Positions 1 to 7,413 of a stretch of 35,138 nt of DNA are shown here, piece by piece (position 1 is the stretch's first letter; every line of letters begins with the position of its first letter). Origin of the DNA: Spirulina sp. CCY15215 (GTDB taxonomy: Bacteria > Cyanobacteriota > Cyanobacteriia > Cyanobacteriales > Spirulinaceae); the NCBI RefSeq assembly GCF_016888125.1, contig NZ_JACSWA010000380.1:1-35138 (forward strand). Reading direction: 5' to 3'. A program made the translations under genes and the position numbers. The notes beneath the pieces are model-generated. The model had not been told where the DNA came from, did no database searches, and saw only the letters and a list, made by a program, of their open reading frames with translations.

Positions 1-96
1 GGAGTCTGTTGACAGGCTTGGAGCAAGCGCGGTTTTAACCCGCTTTCGGTGGATTAACCACAGAATCCCCGTCTTTTTAAAGCGGGGAGATGTCAA
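1..96 (+). mobile_element. Probable right end of an IS200/IS605-type tnpB element (remnant)
   Basis: Three small hairpins follow one another. The first is an imperfect stem around 26-44. The second is GTGG-ATTAA-CCAC at 49-61. The third is CCCCG/CGGGG at 67-87, with CTTT/AAAG paired inside it, and it is followed by GAGATGTCAA. This layout, a G+C hairpin followed by a GGGAG..GTCAA-like end, is what I recall from the 3' ends of cyanobacterial TnpB elements, where the tnpB 3' end doubles as the guide RNA. No TnpB catalytic motif lies inside the window, so the call rests on the end structure only. The opposite side of the element would lie beyond the window edge. Confidence 0.4.
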
Positions 97-135
97 AGCT
101 ACAGGAAAAGTAGAAGATATACCAGGGGGGGGGTT

Positions 136-249
136 ATGGAAGGTTCTCCAAAAGATAATCCAGAAATTTTTCTGGCTGAAGATCGAAAATTAAGAGATCA
201 TCCTAATCCCCATCCTAATCCTCATTCTTCTAGTCGCAGAGGTAGCTAA
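136..249 (+). CDS. Hypothetical 37-residue peptide
   Basis: An ATG-initiated open frame of 37 codons, rich in Pro, His and Asn near its end (HPNPHPNPH), followed 42 bases later by a strong terminator. A run of nine G bases (125-133) sits just upstream of the ATG and is the only purine-rich tract that could act as a ribosome site. Another stop-free frame runs through the same G run from the left edge, so a one-base change in the run would fuse it to this frame. I do not recognise a family. Short length and unknown conservation keep confidence low. Confidence 0.33.
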   Translation: MEGSPKDNPEIFLAEDRKLRDHPNPHPNPHSSSRRGS

Positions 250-291
250 TAGGTGATAGCACAAAACAGTCCAAATAAACTAAAAATCTAA

Positions 292-327
292 CTGGAAGAC
301 GGCGATCGCCGTCTTCCAGCTTTTTTT
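292..327 (+). terminator. Rho-independent terminator with HIP1 at its centre
   Basis: A perfect 28-base palindrome runs from 292 to 319. Each arm is CTGGAAGACGGC and the centre is GATC, so the middle reads GGCGATCGCC, an extended HIP1 site. It is followed by seven T bases (321-327). On the opposite strand the palindrome is followed by GTTAGATTTTTAG, which is also T-rich, so it could stop transcription from both sides: the small frame at 136-249 and the minus-strand gene at 393-629. Confidence 0.8.
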
Positions 328-392
328 AATATCAGTCGTATGAGTAGCTTTTTATTGATTGTGAAAATCAGAGAATGTAGTGTAAAAGCATA

Positions 393-629
393 TCAATGGG
401 GTAAAATACGAGTCGATCGCACTTTCAAATTGCGTTGCTTTTCGGTAATCAAATCCTCAAATTGTTCAATTTTCACACCCATTTCCTTGCCAGCATTTTT
501 CAGGGCTTCAAGGAAGCGATCGATATCTTCTTCATAACCGCAATTACAAGCAGCAACGGCAATACCCAAGATAGCATTTGCCTTAGCACAATCAATCAAT
601 TCTGTTCCTGTTAGTGTTGATTTTCCCAT
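393..629 (-). CDS. Conserved hypothetical small protein, 78 aa
   Basis: Starts MGKSTLTGTELIDCAKANA and carries an acidic helical middle (EEDIDRFLEALKNAGKEMGV). The layout resembles small proteins I recall as conserved hypotheticals in cyanobacteria; no function is known to me. A clear ribosome site (GAGGTAAATTT directly before the ATG) supports the start and shows the frame is used. It contains Cys14, Cys28 and Cys30, the last two as CNC, and has no signal peptide or membrane segment, so it should be cytosolic. It is transcribed away from the methyltransferase gene at 802; the shared upstream region holds a large hairpin at 676-730. Confidence 0.72.
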   Translation of the reverse strand: MGKSTLTGTELIDCAKANAILGIAVAACNCGYEEDIDRFLEALKNAGKEMGVKIEQFEDLITEKQRNLKVRSTRILPH

Positions 630-675
630 AAATTTACCTCTTTATTTCCATAAGACAAAATATTCCTACTGTCGC

Positions 676-730
676 GCATCCTTCAATTGATAGAGTTCTT
701 TCTCTCTCGTCTCTATCATGAGAAGGATGC
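676..730. repeat. 55-base two-part hairpin in a divergent intergenic region
   Basis: GCATCCTTC (676-684) pairs with GAAGGATGC (722-730). Inside it TGATAGAG (688-695) pairs with CTCTATCA (711-718). The two stems are separated by a symmetric 3x3 internal loop and closed by a 15-base pyrimidine-rich loop. There is no T run on either side, so it is not a standard terminator. A second short inverted repeat, TTTCTC/GAGAAA, lies at 735-752. It could be a MITE-like palindrome, an operator or a leader structure for either flanking gene. Confidence 0.55.
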
Positions 731-770
731 GGTATTTCTCGATCTAGAGAAATTGGAGGCTATTATCGCT

Positions 771-776
771 TATAAT
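771..776 (+). promoter_or_regulatory. Possible -10 box (TATAAT) for the methyltransferase operon
   Basis: A perfect TATAAT hexamer lies 25 bases before the ATG at 802. No convincing -35 hexamer sits 16-18 bases upstream; the region there reads about AGAAAT. Cyanobacterial promoters often depend mainly on the -10 box. Only the hexamer match supports this call. Confidence 0.35.
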
Positions 777-801
777 GACGGGGGATAGTTAAAAATATGT
801 A

Positions 802-1719
802 ATGACTACAACTTATTCCGAAACAATAAAAGCCAAACCTTTTTTAAAATGGGCTGGAGGAAAATCTCAACTTCTTCCTGAGATTCAATCTATTTTATCT
901 TTGCAATTCAATTACTGTCACGATCCTTTCACGTATATTGAACCTTTTATTGGAGGTGGATCTGTACTATTTTATATGCTTAAAACTTTCCCTAACTTAG
1001 AGAAAGTAATCATAAATGATATTAATATCGATCTAACAGTAGCATATCAAACAATTAAAATAGATCCAAAAAAATTGATAGATACTTTACAAGAGATTGA
1101 AAAAGAGTATTATGGTTTAAATAGCATTGATAGCAAGAATGAATTTTTCTTAGAAAAACGGCAAGAATTTAATCAAAAAAACACAGATAATAATATCGAG
1201 AATACTGCTTTGCTTGTATTTCTTAACAAAACCTGTTTTAATGGATTATACAGAGTGAATAGTAAGGGTTTATTTAATGTTCCTTTTGGTAAATATATCA
1301 AACCAAAGATTTGTGATGCAGAAAATATCTGGTCTGTTCATGAATGCTTACAAAAAACAATTATTTTAAATGGGGATTTTGAGCAGACATTACAATATGT
1401 AGATAAAAAGACTCTCTTTTATTTAGATCCACCTTATAAACCCATTAAAACAACTTCTTCTTTTACTTCATATACAAAAGAGAATTTTGGTGACTCTGAC
1501 CAATTCAGGCTCAAAGAGTTTTGTGATAAAATTAATGAAACAAATTGTAAATTTATCCAGAGTAATTCTGATGTAAGAAATTATGATAAAAAAAATAGCT
1601 TCTTTGATGAATTGTATAAAAAATACAATATTAATCGAGTTAAAGCTAGACGAAATATAAACTCAAAAGGAGCAAAAAGAGGCAAAATTGATGAAATTTT
1701 AATCGATAACTTTATCTAG
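802..1719 (+). CDS. dam: DNA adenine methyltransferase, D12 class (Dam/DpnM-like)
   Basis: N6-adenine methyltransferase that transfers a methyl group from S-adenosylmethionine to adenine in DNA. GATC is the likely target, because the D12 class includes Dam and DpnM. Visible motifs: FLKWAGGKSQLL (residues 14-25) and EPFIGGG (47-53) for SAM binding, catalytic DPPY (209-212), a SNSD motif, and a C-terminal RNINSKGAKRG segment typical of DpnII-type enzymes. At 305 aa it is slightly longer than the usual 280. No restriction endonuclease gene is adjacent, so it looks solitary. The gene is strikingly A+T-rich and has no HIP1 octamer, unlike nearly all neighbours, which suggests recent acquisition. 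The EVE-domain gene follows after 9 bases and is probably cotranscribed. An upstream ATG at 796 runs into a stop, so 802 is the start. Confidence 0.93.
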   Translation: MTTTYSETIKAKPFLKWAGGKSQLLPEIQSILSLQFNYCHDPFTYIEPFIGGGSVLFYMLKTFPNLEKVIINDINIDLTVAYQTIKIDPKKLIDTLQEIEKEYYGLNSIDSKNEFFLEKRQEFNQKNTDNNIENTALLVFLNKTCFNGLYRVNSKGLFNVPFGKYIKPKICDAENIWSVHECLQKTIILNGDFEQTLQYVDKKTLFYLDPPYKPIKTTSSFTSYTKENFGDSDQFRLKEFCDKINETNCKFIQSNSDVRNYDKKNSFFDELYKKYNINRVKARRNINSKGAKRGKIDEILIDNFI

Positions 1720-1728
1720 TGTATCATT

Positions 1729-2187
1729 ATGAATTATTGGCTTTTAAAATCAGAACCGAGGGATTATAGTATTAAAGATCTAGAACGCGATCGCGCAGCC
1801 ATTTGGGATGGAGTACGAAATTACCAAGCACGCAACTTTCTCCGTCAAATGCGATCGGGCGATCGGGCATTTTTCTATCATTCCAATACCAAACCTCCTG
1901 GAATTGTAGGATTAGCAAAAGTTATTCGTGAAAATGTCATCGATCCCACACAATTCGACCCCAATGATAAACATTACGATCCCAAAGCAACCCCAGAAAA
2001 TCCACGCTGGCAAACTGTAGAACTTGAATTTATCAAAACCTTTCCACGATTTATTTCTCTGACTGAACTTAAGGAAAACTTCTTAGCAGATGAACTCCTC
2101 GTTGTCAAGCGAGGAAATCGATTATCTGTTATGCCTGTCGCTGAAACTGTCGCTAAAAAAATATTAGAATTAGTTGATGTTTCCTGA
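1729..2187 (+). CDS. EVE domain-containing protein (PUA-like modified-base reader)
   Basis: A 152-residue protein made of one EVE domain. The signature is MNYWLLKSEPRDYSIKDL at the start, then IWDGVRNYQARNFLRQM (about 26-42), GDRAFFYHSN and PGIVGLAKV. EVE folds belong to the PUA superfamily and, in studied cases, bind modified bases such as 5-methylcytosine derivatives in DNA. They also occur fused to restriction enzymes. The full-length single-domain form resembles the human THYN1 type. Here the gene sits 9 bases behind a DNA adenine methyltransferase. Unlike that gene it contains HIP1-like sites, so the two may have different histories. The ligand and role are inference. Confidence 0.92.
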   Translation: MNYWLLKSEPRDYSIKDLERDRAAIWDGVRNYQARNFLRQMRSGDRAFFYHSNTKPPGIVGLAKVIRENVIDPTQFDPNDKHYDPKATPENPRWQTVELEFIKTFPRFISLTELKENFLADELLVVKRGNRLSVMPVAETVAKKILELVDVS

Positions 2188-2365
2188 TGATTGTTTGTTG
2201 ATAAAACGTAAGCATTTTGTGTATTGCAGAGTCCAAAGGGAAAAAATGGAGTCCAAAAATAGAAAAATATCATTGACAGAAATTTCTTGATGTTGCCATT
2301 GTTTTATATTCATGATAGTGCATTCTATTTTAACTGAAGTTTTGCAAAAAAAAGTTGGTGGTAGG

Positions 2366-2420
2366 GTGGGCAGGTTATACTAATAGAACTCGAAAAAGGT
2401 TGAGAAATTCCCCTGCCCAC
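2366..2420. repeat. Dispersed-repeat-like inverted repeat in the 2188-2459 gap
   Basis: GTGGGCAGG (2366-2374) and CCTGCCCAC (2412-2420) are exact inverse copies 37 bases apart. The 272-base gap between the EVE gene and msrB (convergent) holds this element, an A+T-rich stretch with no open frame, and a GAAATGCACCCACC tail at its end. I see no RNA gene. It may act as a convergent transcription barrier, but there is no T run. Confidence 0.45.
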
Positions 2421-2459
2421 TCCACGGATTTACATTTTTGAAATGCACCCACCTATTTT

Positions 2460-2855
2460 CTATTCTGCAACGAAATCTAAAGCCGCAGAATTCATGCAAT
2501 ACCTTTGACCCGTCGGTTTTGGACCGTCATTAAAAACATGGCCTAAATGTGCATCGCAAACCGAACATAAAACCTCAGTTCGAGTCATAAATAAACTGCG
2601 ATCGCTTTTATTGGTAACATTTTCCTCAGAAATGGGAGCATAAAAACTCGGCCATCCCGTCCCAGAATCGTACTTTGTTTCAGAACTAAACAATTCTGTC
2701 CCGCAACAAATACACTTATACATTCCCGATTTTTTGTTATCGTGATATTCTCCTGCAAATGCCCGTTCTGTTCCCTTTTTACGAGTGACCTGAAATTGTT
2801 CTGGGGTAAGCTGCTGCTTCCACTCGGCTTCTGTTTTTTGGACTTTATCAACCAT
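2460..2855 (-). CDS. msrB: Peptide-methionine (R)-S-oxide reductase MsrB
   Basis: Repairs oxidised proteins by reducing methionine-R-sulfoxide. At 131 aa it is a complete single-domain MsrB. The catalytic cysteine is Cys120 in RYCMNSAAL. The structural zinc site is intact: Cys48/Cys51 (CICC) and Cys97/Cys100 (CSVC). GTGWPSF (65-71) and [10 protein letters not shown] (103-112) are family signatures. The position often used for a resolving cysteine (the residue before GWPSF) is Thr66, so recycling may use another cysteine or thioredoxin directly. No MsrA is adjacent. The gene stands alone on the minus strand, convergent with the EVE gene. Confidence 0.97.
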   Translation of the reverse strand: MVDKVQKTEAEWKQQLTPEQFQVTRKKGTERAFAGEYHDNKKSGMYKCICCGTELFSSETKYDSGTGWPSFYAPISEENVTNKSDRSLFMTRTEVLCSVCDAHLGHVFNDGPKPTGQRYCMNSAALDFVAE

Positions 2856-2934
2856 TATTCTAAATTAATTATCAGTGAACAATACTTAACTCATTTTACA
2901 GTTTTTCGAGATATCTTGTTGACCCGACCCCCAA

Positions 2935-4317
2935 TTACTCTTTTTTCTCAAACAAAAATACGCCATCGCGATTATACTTCAATGTAAATCCTGGTGCTGC
3001 TTTCAAACGTTCCACAAAACTGCCCGCCAATTCTGGGTTACTATTCCAACCAGGATGGGGAACATTAATCAAAACCGAATCAAATTGAGTCGGATCGCGT
3101 TCCTCATTATCCACAATTAATTTTAGCAGAGAACGGTGACTCAAATGCGGCGCAATTTGTGCAGAAGTTAATAAACTTGTCTCATTTTGAACGAGAGAAA
3201 TTGCTTCTCGGGTTGCTTGCCATGTTCCCAAGGTTTGTAAATAGCGACCGCCAAAATAACCAAATTTAGCCAGACTGACAAAACCAATTAAACTCCAGAT
3301 TATCATTCCTTTGGGCTGTTGAAACCAGCTTTTTTTTGCTGCGATCGAAGCAATCAAACAAAGCATCAGGAAGGGTACAATGGGGATAGAGTATTGATGG
3401 AGTAAATCTTTGTGGGGAGGATAATCCGTGAGTAAATTTAAGGCAAAATCTGGAATAGCAGCGATAAGCGGTTGTAAATGCAGAAAAGAAAGTCCCCAAA
3501 TAATCGGTGCAAGTAACAACAAGAGATATTCTAAATTAGCAGGGGTGAAGAGAGATTTAAGAACAAGATGGGGTTTAAGAAAGAGATTAAGAAGAATTTC
3601 CGGAATGGAGTCACCAAAAGTATCATAACGTCCCAAGGCTTCCACCCCTTCAGGACGAAAAGTCGGGATAATGACTTGAGTTGCAAAGATTAACCAAAAA
3701 ATGCCCAAAAGTAAGGCGATCGCGCCACATTTTCGCCGCTTCTCGAAGACAAATAACCAGACTCCCATTCCTATTATCGTCAGAGAAAGAGCAGCACGAC
3801 AACCTAAAATTAAGATAATGGCAAGAATAAACCATTTCATTTTACCCCGTCTCGCCGCTAAAACTGCCCCAAAAATAAGCGGAATGGCTAAAACGGAAGG
3901 ATGAAAATCGAATAAATTGATATTAAAAATGAGAGGATAGAGAAGATAAACCCAGACGATCGCGCTACTCTGTTTTTCCTGTAATCCTGCATCCTTTGCT
4001 AAGTACCAGAGAGGTAAAGCAGCACAAGAAAGCGCGATCGCTTGGATGAAAAATAACCAATGAACATCGGGATAAATTTTGTAGGGTAGTGCTAATAAAT
4101 ATAAAATCCAATCCCCATGACTGCCTAAAAAATGATAGTCAATAAGAGAGACGATCGCGGGTTTTCCTTGACTGATTAAATAAATGGCTTGATCGAAGTG
4201 ACTGAGATCGTAAGCTGTTGAATGAAACAGTCCATGTCGTATACTACTACAGACAAATAAAATCAAACTTGCTAAGGCGATCGGTGTGATGAGAGGATGG
4301 GATAGAAGCGATCGCAT
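2935..4317 (-). CDS. DUF2079 family multi-spanning membrane protein (GT-C-like)
   Basis: An integral membrane protein of about 460 aa with roughly ten hydrophobic segments. The first exterior loop carries DLSHFDQAIYLISQG, close to the DUF2079 hallmark. DUF2079 proteins are of unproven function but look like GT-C-fold glycosyltransferases that use lipid-linked sugars. I place the start at 4317 (MRSLLSHPL) because AAGGGA lies just upstream; ATGs at 4341 and 4371 are in frame but would run into the neighbouring plus-strand gene. That neighbour (4349 onward) is divergent and shares an ungapped DLS...GSH segment with this protein, which suggests a common fold. The context of rhamnose synthesis genes supports surface polysaccharide work. 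Confidence 0.85.
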   Translation of the reverse strand: MRSLLSHPLITPIALASLILFVCSSIRHGLFHSTAYDLSHFDQAIYLISQGKPAIVSLIDYHFLGSHGDWILYLLALPYKIYPDVHWLFFIQAIALSCAALPLWYLAKDAGLQEKQSSAIVWVYLLYPLIFNINLFDFHPSVLAIPLIFGAVLAARRGKMKWFILAIILILGCRAALSLTIIGMGVWLFVFEKRRKCGAIALLLGIFWLIFATQVIIPTFRPEGVEALGRYDTFGDSIPEILLNLFLKPHLVLKSLFTPANLEYLLLLLAPIIWGLSFLHLQPLIAAIPDFALNLLTDYPPHKDLLHQYSIPIVPFLMLCLIASIAAKKSWFQQPKGMIIWSLIGFVSLAKFGYFGGRYLQTLGTWQATREAISLVQNETSLLTSAQIAPHLSHRSLLKLIVDNEERDPTQFDSVLINVPHPGWNSNPELAGSFVERLKAAPGFTLKYNRDGVFLFEKKE

Positions 4318-4348
4318 TTTTCCCTTTATCCGGTTTTGCATTCCTGTA

Positions 4349-6823
4349 ATGAATCTGAGTAAACTACACAAAAAATTGCAACAATTGAAACAATTTATCG
4401 AGACTGAGGGATATTTGAGCTATTTTCCCAGCGATCGTAAAAAGACACTGCTTCATTTTCTCGCATCGTGCCTGGTTATTATCTTAACTTTCCTGCCAAT
4501 TGGCAACATTCTCTGGATTGTTTCCTCAACAGGTACAAATGTTGTTTCTAACGATTTATCTTATTATACTTCTGCGATCGACCAATTTTTGAGCGGGACT
4601 TATAATTTTACCAATCTTTTTAATGATAGTTTTGTCGGCAGTCATATTATGGCTATCCCTTTATTTGTTCGCTTTATCGTTGCTTATTTTTCCCATTGGA
4701 ATATTTATTGGGAAATTCATATTGGCATCTTTTTGTTTATTTGTCAACTCTTTTTTCTGCACAATTCTTTCACGAGACGATCGCCTAATTCTTGGCTTAA
4801 ATGGTTACTTTTACCATTACTATCCTGTTTGATCTTTTCGACAGTTCATATTAATATTTTTACCTTTGGCGAAACCAGTCTTGCATTAGGGTTTGTTGGG
4901 TTTGGGGTTAGTTTTGGAATTTGGGGACTCACGCGATATCTTCATCGCTGGCTAGGAATTATCAGTGTAGGAATAGGGGGAATTATAGCCGCTTGGTCTT
5001 GGGGAGTAGGGGTTATGTTTGTACCTGTTTCTTTTTTAGGATTATTTTTATTGGGTTATCGCAAGATATCTCAATATCTCTTTTTAAGTATTACTTCTTT
5101 AATTACTTTATCTCCCTACATTTTTCATTTATTAGTTAGAAGAGGAGGCAATAGTAAAGTCTTAAATCTGTTTAATTTTCCGCTTATAATTAAGGCAATT
5201 GGTTTACCCTTTGGGTTGGGAAAACAAAGTTTAATCGGCATTGGTTTTTACGGAACTGGGACAATTGGTTTTATTTTTCTGCTTCTGGTTTTGCTACTGA
5301 TTTGGTTTCGGCGATCGCCAAAATTTATAAAGCCTGCAACTCCAGCATTAATGGTTTTATCTTTTGGACTTTTAAGTATTTGGCAAATCACCTCTTTTCG
5401 CGACGATCTAGCACCCTGGTATGTTACTCCCTTTATGAGTTTTTGGCTCGGAATTTTAGGGTTGGCTTATCTTCTTTATCTCAATCCTAATTCAAGTGCA
5501 ATTGTAAAAAATAAGATTTTAAAACATTTTGTTACAGCGCGATCGGCTCAAATATGGAGTTTAGTTATTTTCTTTTTATTGACCTATTTTTATTTAATGT
5601 CTGGAATTACTTATAGAGATAAAGTCTTTTATTTATCTTCAAGAATCCCAGCAGCAGCAGCTTGTTTGCAAAATTATAAAACCGCACCTACTTATTGCGA
5701 AGAACATTTATTTCAAGGAGGATATGGCGATTTTACCGCTATTCAAAAATTAGCTGAACCCTTAGAAAAACATCAATTATCGGTGTTTTCTCCTCATCAG
5801 ACTCGCATTCTACAAGGAGACTTTATTTTAGATACTGTTCGTTTTAAAGACAGTCCCGATCGCCATCTAATTTACTGGAGTTCAGATTTTGGCAAAACTA
5901 CATCTTCTTGGCAAGATTATCAACATTTGAATGTAATCATTCCAGCTTCTAGCGAGATTATATGGACGCTTAACATTCCTGAAAATACACAAAAAGCAGA
6001 ATTTAAGACGGCGATCGCCTCCCAGAATTCGAGTTCGAGTCCCGTTACCTTTACCATTGCAATCGAATCAGAAAATGCGCCAAAAAGCAACATAATTGTC
6101 AAAACATTGCAACGCGATCGCCAATCGTGGTATCCTCTCGACCTTCCTTTAACTGAATATGCGGGTCAAACTATCTCTTTACATTTGCAAGTTGAAGCAA
6201 AAACGAACAACTTAGACACTGTGGGGATTTATCGTTATCCTTTTATCGATCTAAATTTAAACCCAAAAATAGATGCAGAAGAAAAAATTGAGATTATTCC
6301 TTCTAATACAGACTTATCTCCTGTATTTCCAGCTAAAACCGTCAAGGATTTTCAATTCGATCTGCGCGATCGCAATGTTTGGAAAATCTCCGGTTTAGAA
6401 AATCCCGAGACTCAAACTCTCCCAACCCAAAAATGGTTTGTAGAATCATTACCTCCCAGTTTGGAGTATAATCAACCTTTAAACTTATGTTGGGCAGATT
6501 ATTCCTATTTCTCTATTAATCTGGCAGTTTCTCCCGCAATTTATCCGCAAACCTTAAAAGTTGCTTATCGTTTGGGCGATCGCGAAACATTTCATAAAGA
6601 TGACTATTTTAAAATTCCCCTAATTGCCGATGGTCAACTACACGGTTATACTTATAAATTAAGATTGCTGAATTTAAACAAAGATGCCCATCTTGCAGGA
6701 ATCGAAATTCAACCTTTCGTCGTTCATGGTAATGTACGAACTGGACAACAAAAAGCAGAAAATTGGGTGAATATTGCCGATCTTCGCTTTTTACGACAAG
6801 AAGAAGAAACATTTTGTAATTAA
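4349..6823 (+). CDS. Large membrane protein, probable GT-C-type glycosyltransferase
   Basis: An 824-residue protein in two parts. About 430 N-terminal residues hold ten or so membrane segments. About 380 C-terminal residues are soluble, beta-rich in appearance and probably outside the membrane. The first loop has DLSYYTSAIDQ...FVGSH (Asp69 to His99), with the same 31-residue spacing as in the divergent DUF2079 protein. That supports a GT-C-like fold in which an Asp of the first loop is often catalytic. Start: the earlier GTG at 4286 would add 21 unrelated residues and overlap the minus-strand gene, so the ATG at 4349 is preferred, although no strong ribosome site precedes it. rfbC follows after 12 bases, so this gene likely heads the operon. 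The substrate is unknown. Confidence 0.8.
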   Translation: MNLSKLHKKLQQLKQFIETEGYLSYFPSDRKKTLLHFLASCLVIILTFLPIGNILWIVSSTGTNVVSNDLSYYTSAIDQFLSGTYNFTNLFNDSFVGSHIMAIPLFVRFIVAYFSHWNIYWEIHIGIFLFICQLFFLHNSFTRRSPNSWLKWLLLPLLSCLIFSTVHINIFTFGETSLALGFVGFGVSFGIWGLTRYLHRWLGIISVGIGGIIAAWSWGVGVMFVPVSFLGLFLLGYRKISQYLFLSITSLITLSPYIFHLLVRRGGNSKVLNLFNFPLIIKAIGLPFGLGKQSLIGIGFYGTGTIGFIFLLLVLLLIWFRRSPKFIKPATPALMVLSFGLLSIWQITSFRDDLAPWYVTPFMSFWLGILGLAYLLYLNPNSSAIVKNKILKHFVTARSAQIWSLVIFFLLTYFYLMSGITYRDKVFYLSSRIPAAAACLQNYKTAPTYCEEHLFQGGYGDFTAIQKLAEPLEKHQLSVFSPHQTRILQGDFILDTVRFKDSPDRHLIYWSSDFGKTTSSWQDYQHLNVIIPASSEIIWTLNIPENTQKAEFKTAIASQNSSSSPVTFTIAIESENAPKSNIIVKTLQRDRQSWYPLDLPLTEYAGQTISLHLQVEAKTNNLDTVGIYRYPFIDLNLNPKIDAEEKIEIIPSNTDLSPVFPAKTVKDFQFDLRDRNVWKISGLENPETQTLPTQKWFVESLPPSLEYNQPLNLCWADYSYFSINLAVSPAIYPQTLKVAYRLGDRETFHKDDYFKIPLIADGQLHGYTYKLRLLNLNKDAHLAGIEIQPFVVHGNVRTGQQKAENWVNIADLRFLRQEEETFCN

Positions 6824-6835
6824 ACTCAATTTTTT

Positions 6836-7381
6836 ATGAAAATTCAACCCACTAATATTGCCGATGTATTGTTAATTATCCCCAAAGTATTTGAGGACGA
6901 ACGGGGATTTTTTTATGAGAGTTATAATCATCGAGAATTCACGCAGTTAACAGGACTTTCTCCTCGGTTTGTACAGGATAATCATTCGCGATCGCTACGT
7001 CATACTTTGAGAGGACTTCATTACCAAATTCAGCAACCTCAAGGTAAATTAGTCCGAGTTATTGCTGGAAAAATCTTTGATGTTGCAGTGGATCTGCGCC
7101 AATATTCATCTACATTTGGACAGTGGACGGGATGCGTTCTTAGTTCCGAAAATCGGCATCAATTATGGATTCCCATTGGATTTGCTCATGGTTTTCTCGT
7201 CCTTTCTGAATCTGCGGAAGTTCTCTATAAAACAACTGATTATTATGCACCACAATACGAACGTTGTCTTTTCTGGAACGATCGGGACTTAGCAATAGAT
7301 TGGTCTATAGATGAACATCCCATTTTATCAAAAAAAGATAAACAAGGAATGCTTTTTAAAGACGCAGATTTATTTACTTAA
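6836..7381 (+). CDS. rfbC: dTDP-4-dehydrorhamnose 3,5-epimerase (RmlC)
   Basis: Third enzyme of dTDP-L-rhamnose synthesis. It epimerises C3 and C5 of dTDP-4-keto-6-deoxyglucose in the cytoplasm. At 181 aa it has the usual length and the cupin signatures: ERGFFYESY (22-30), QDNHSRS (47-53), LRGLHYQ with the catalytic base His62, and GKLVRV with Lys71. IPIGFAHGF and VLYKTTDYYAP are also present. Start ATG 12 bases after the large membrane protein gene. rfbD follows after 32 bases. rfbA and rfbB are not in the window and must lie elsewhere if the pathway is complete. Confidence 0.97.
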   Translation: MKIQPTNIADVLLIIPKVFEDERGFFYESYNHREFTQLTGLSPRFVQDNHSRSLRHTLRGLHYQIQQPQGKLVRVIAGKIFDVAVDLRQYSSTFGQWTGCVLSSENRHQLWIPIGFAHGFLVLSESAEVLYKTTDYYAPQYERCLFWNDRDLAIDWSIDEHPILSKKDKQGMLFKDADLFT

Positions 7382-7413
7382 GTTGAAAATTATATTGTTT
7401 ATTTTTTAAACTT

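Noticed and set aside
340-537. Plus-strand frame opposite the 78-residue gene
   Set aside because: It is antisense to a gene with a strong ribosome site and has no recognisable protein features.
1974-2273. Minus-strand frame overlapping the EVE gene
   Set aside because: It is antisense to conserved EVE codons and low in complexity (Ser/Thr/Asn-rich).
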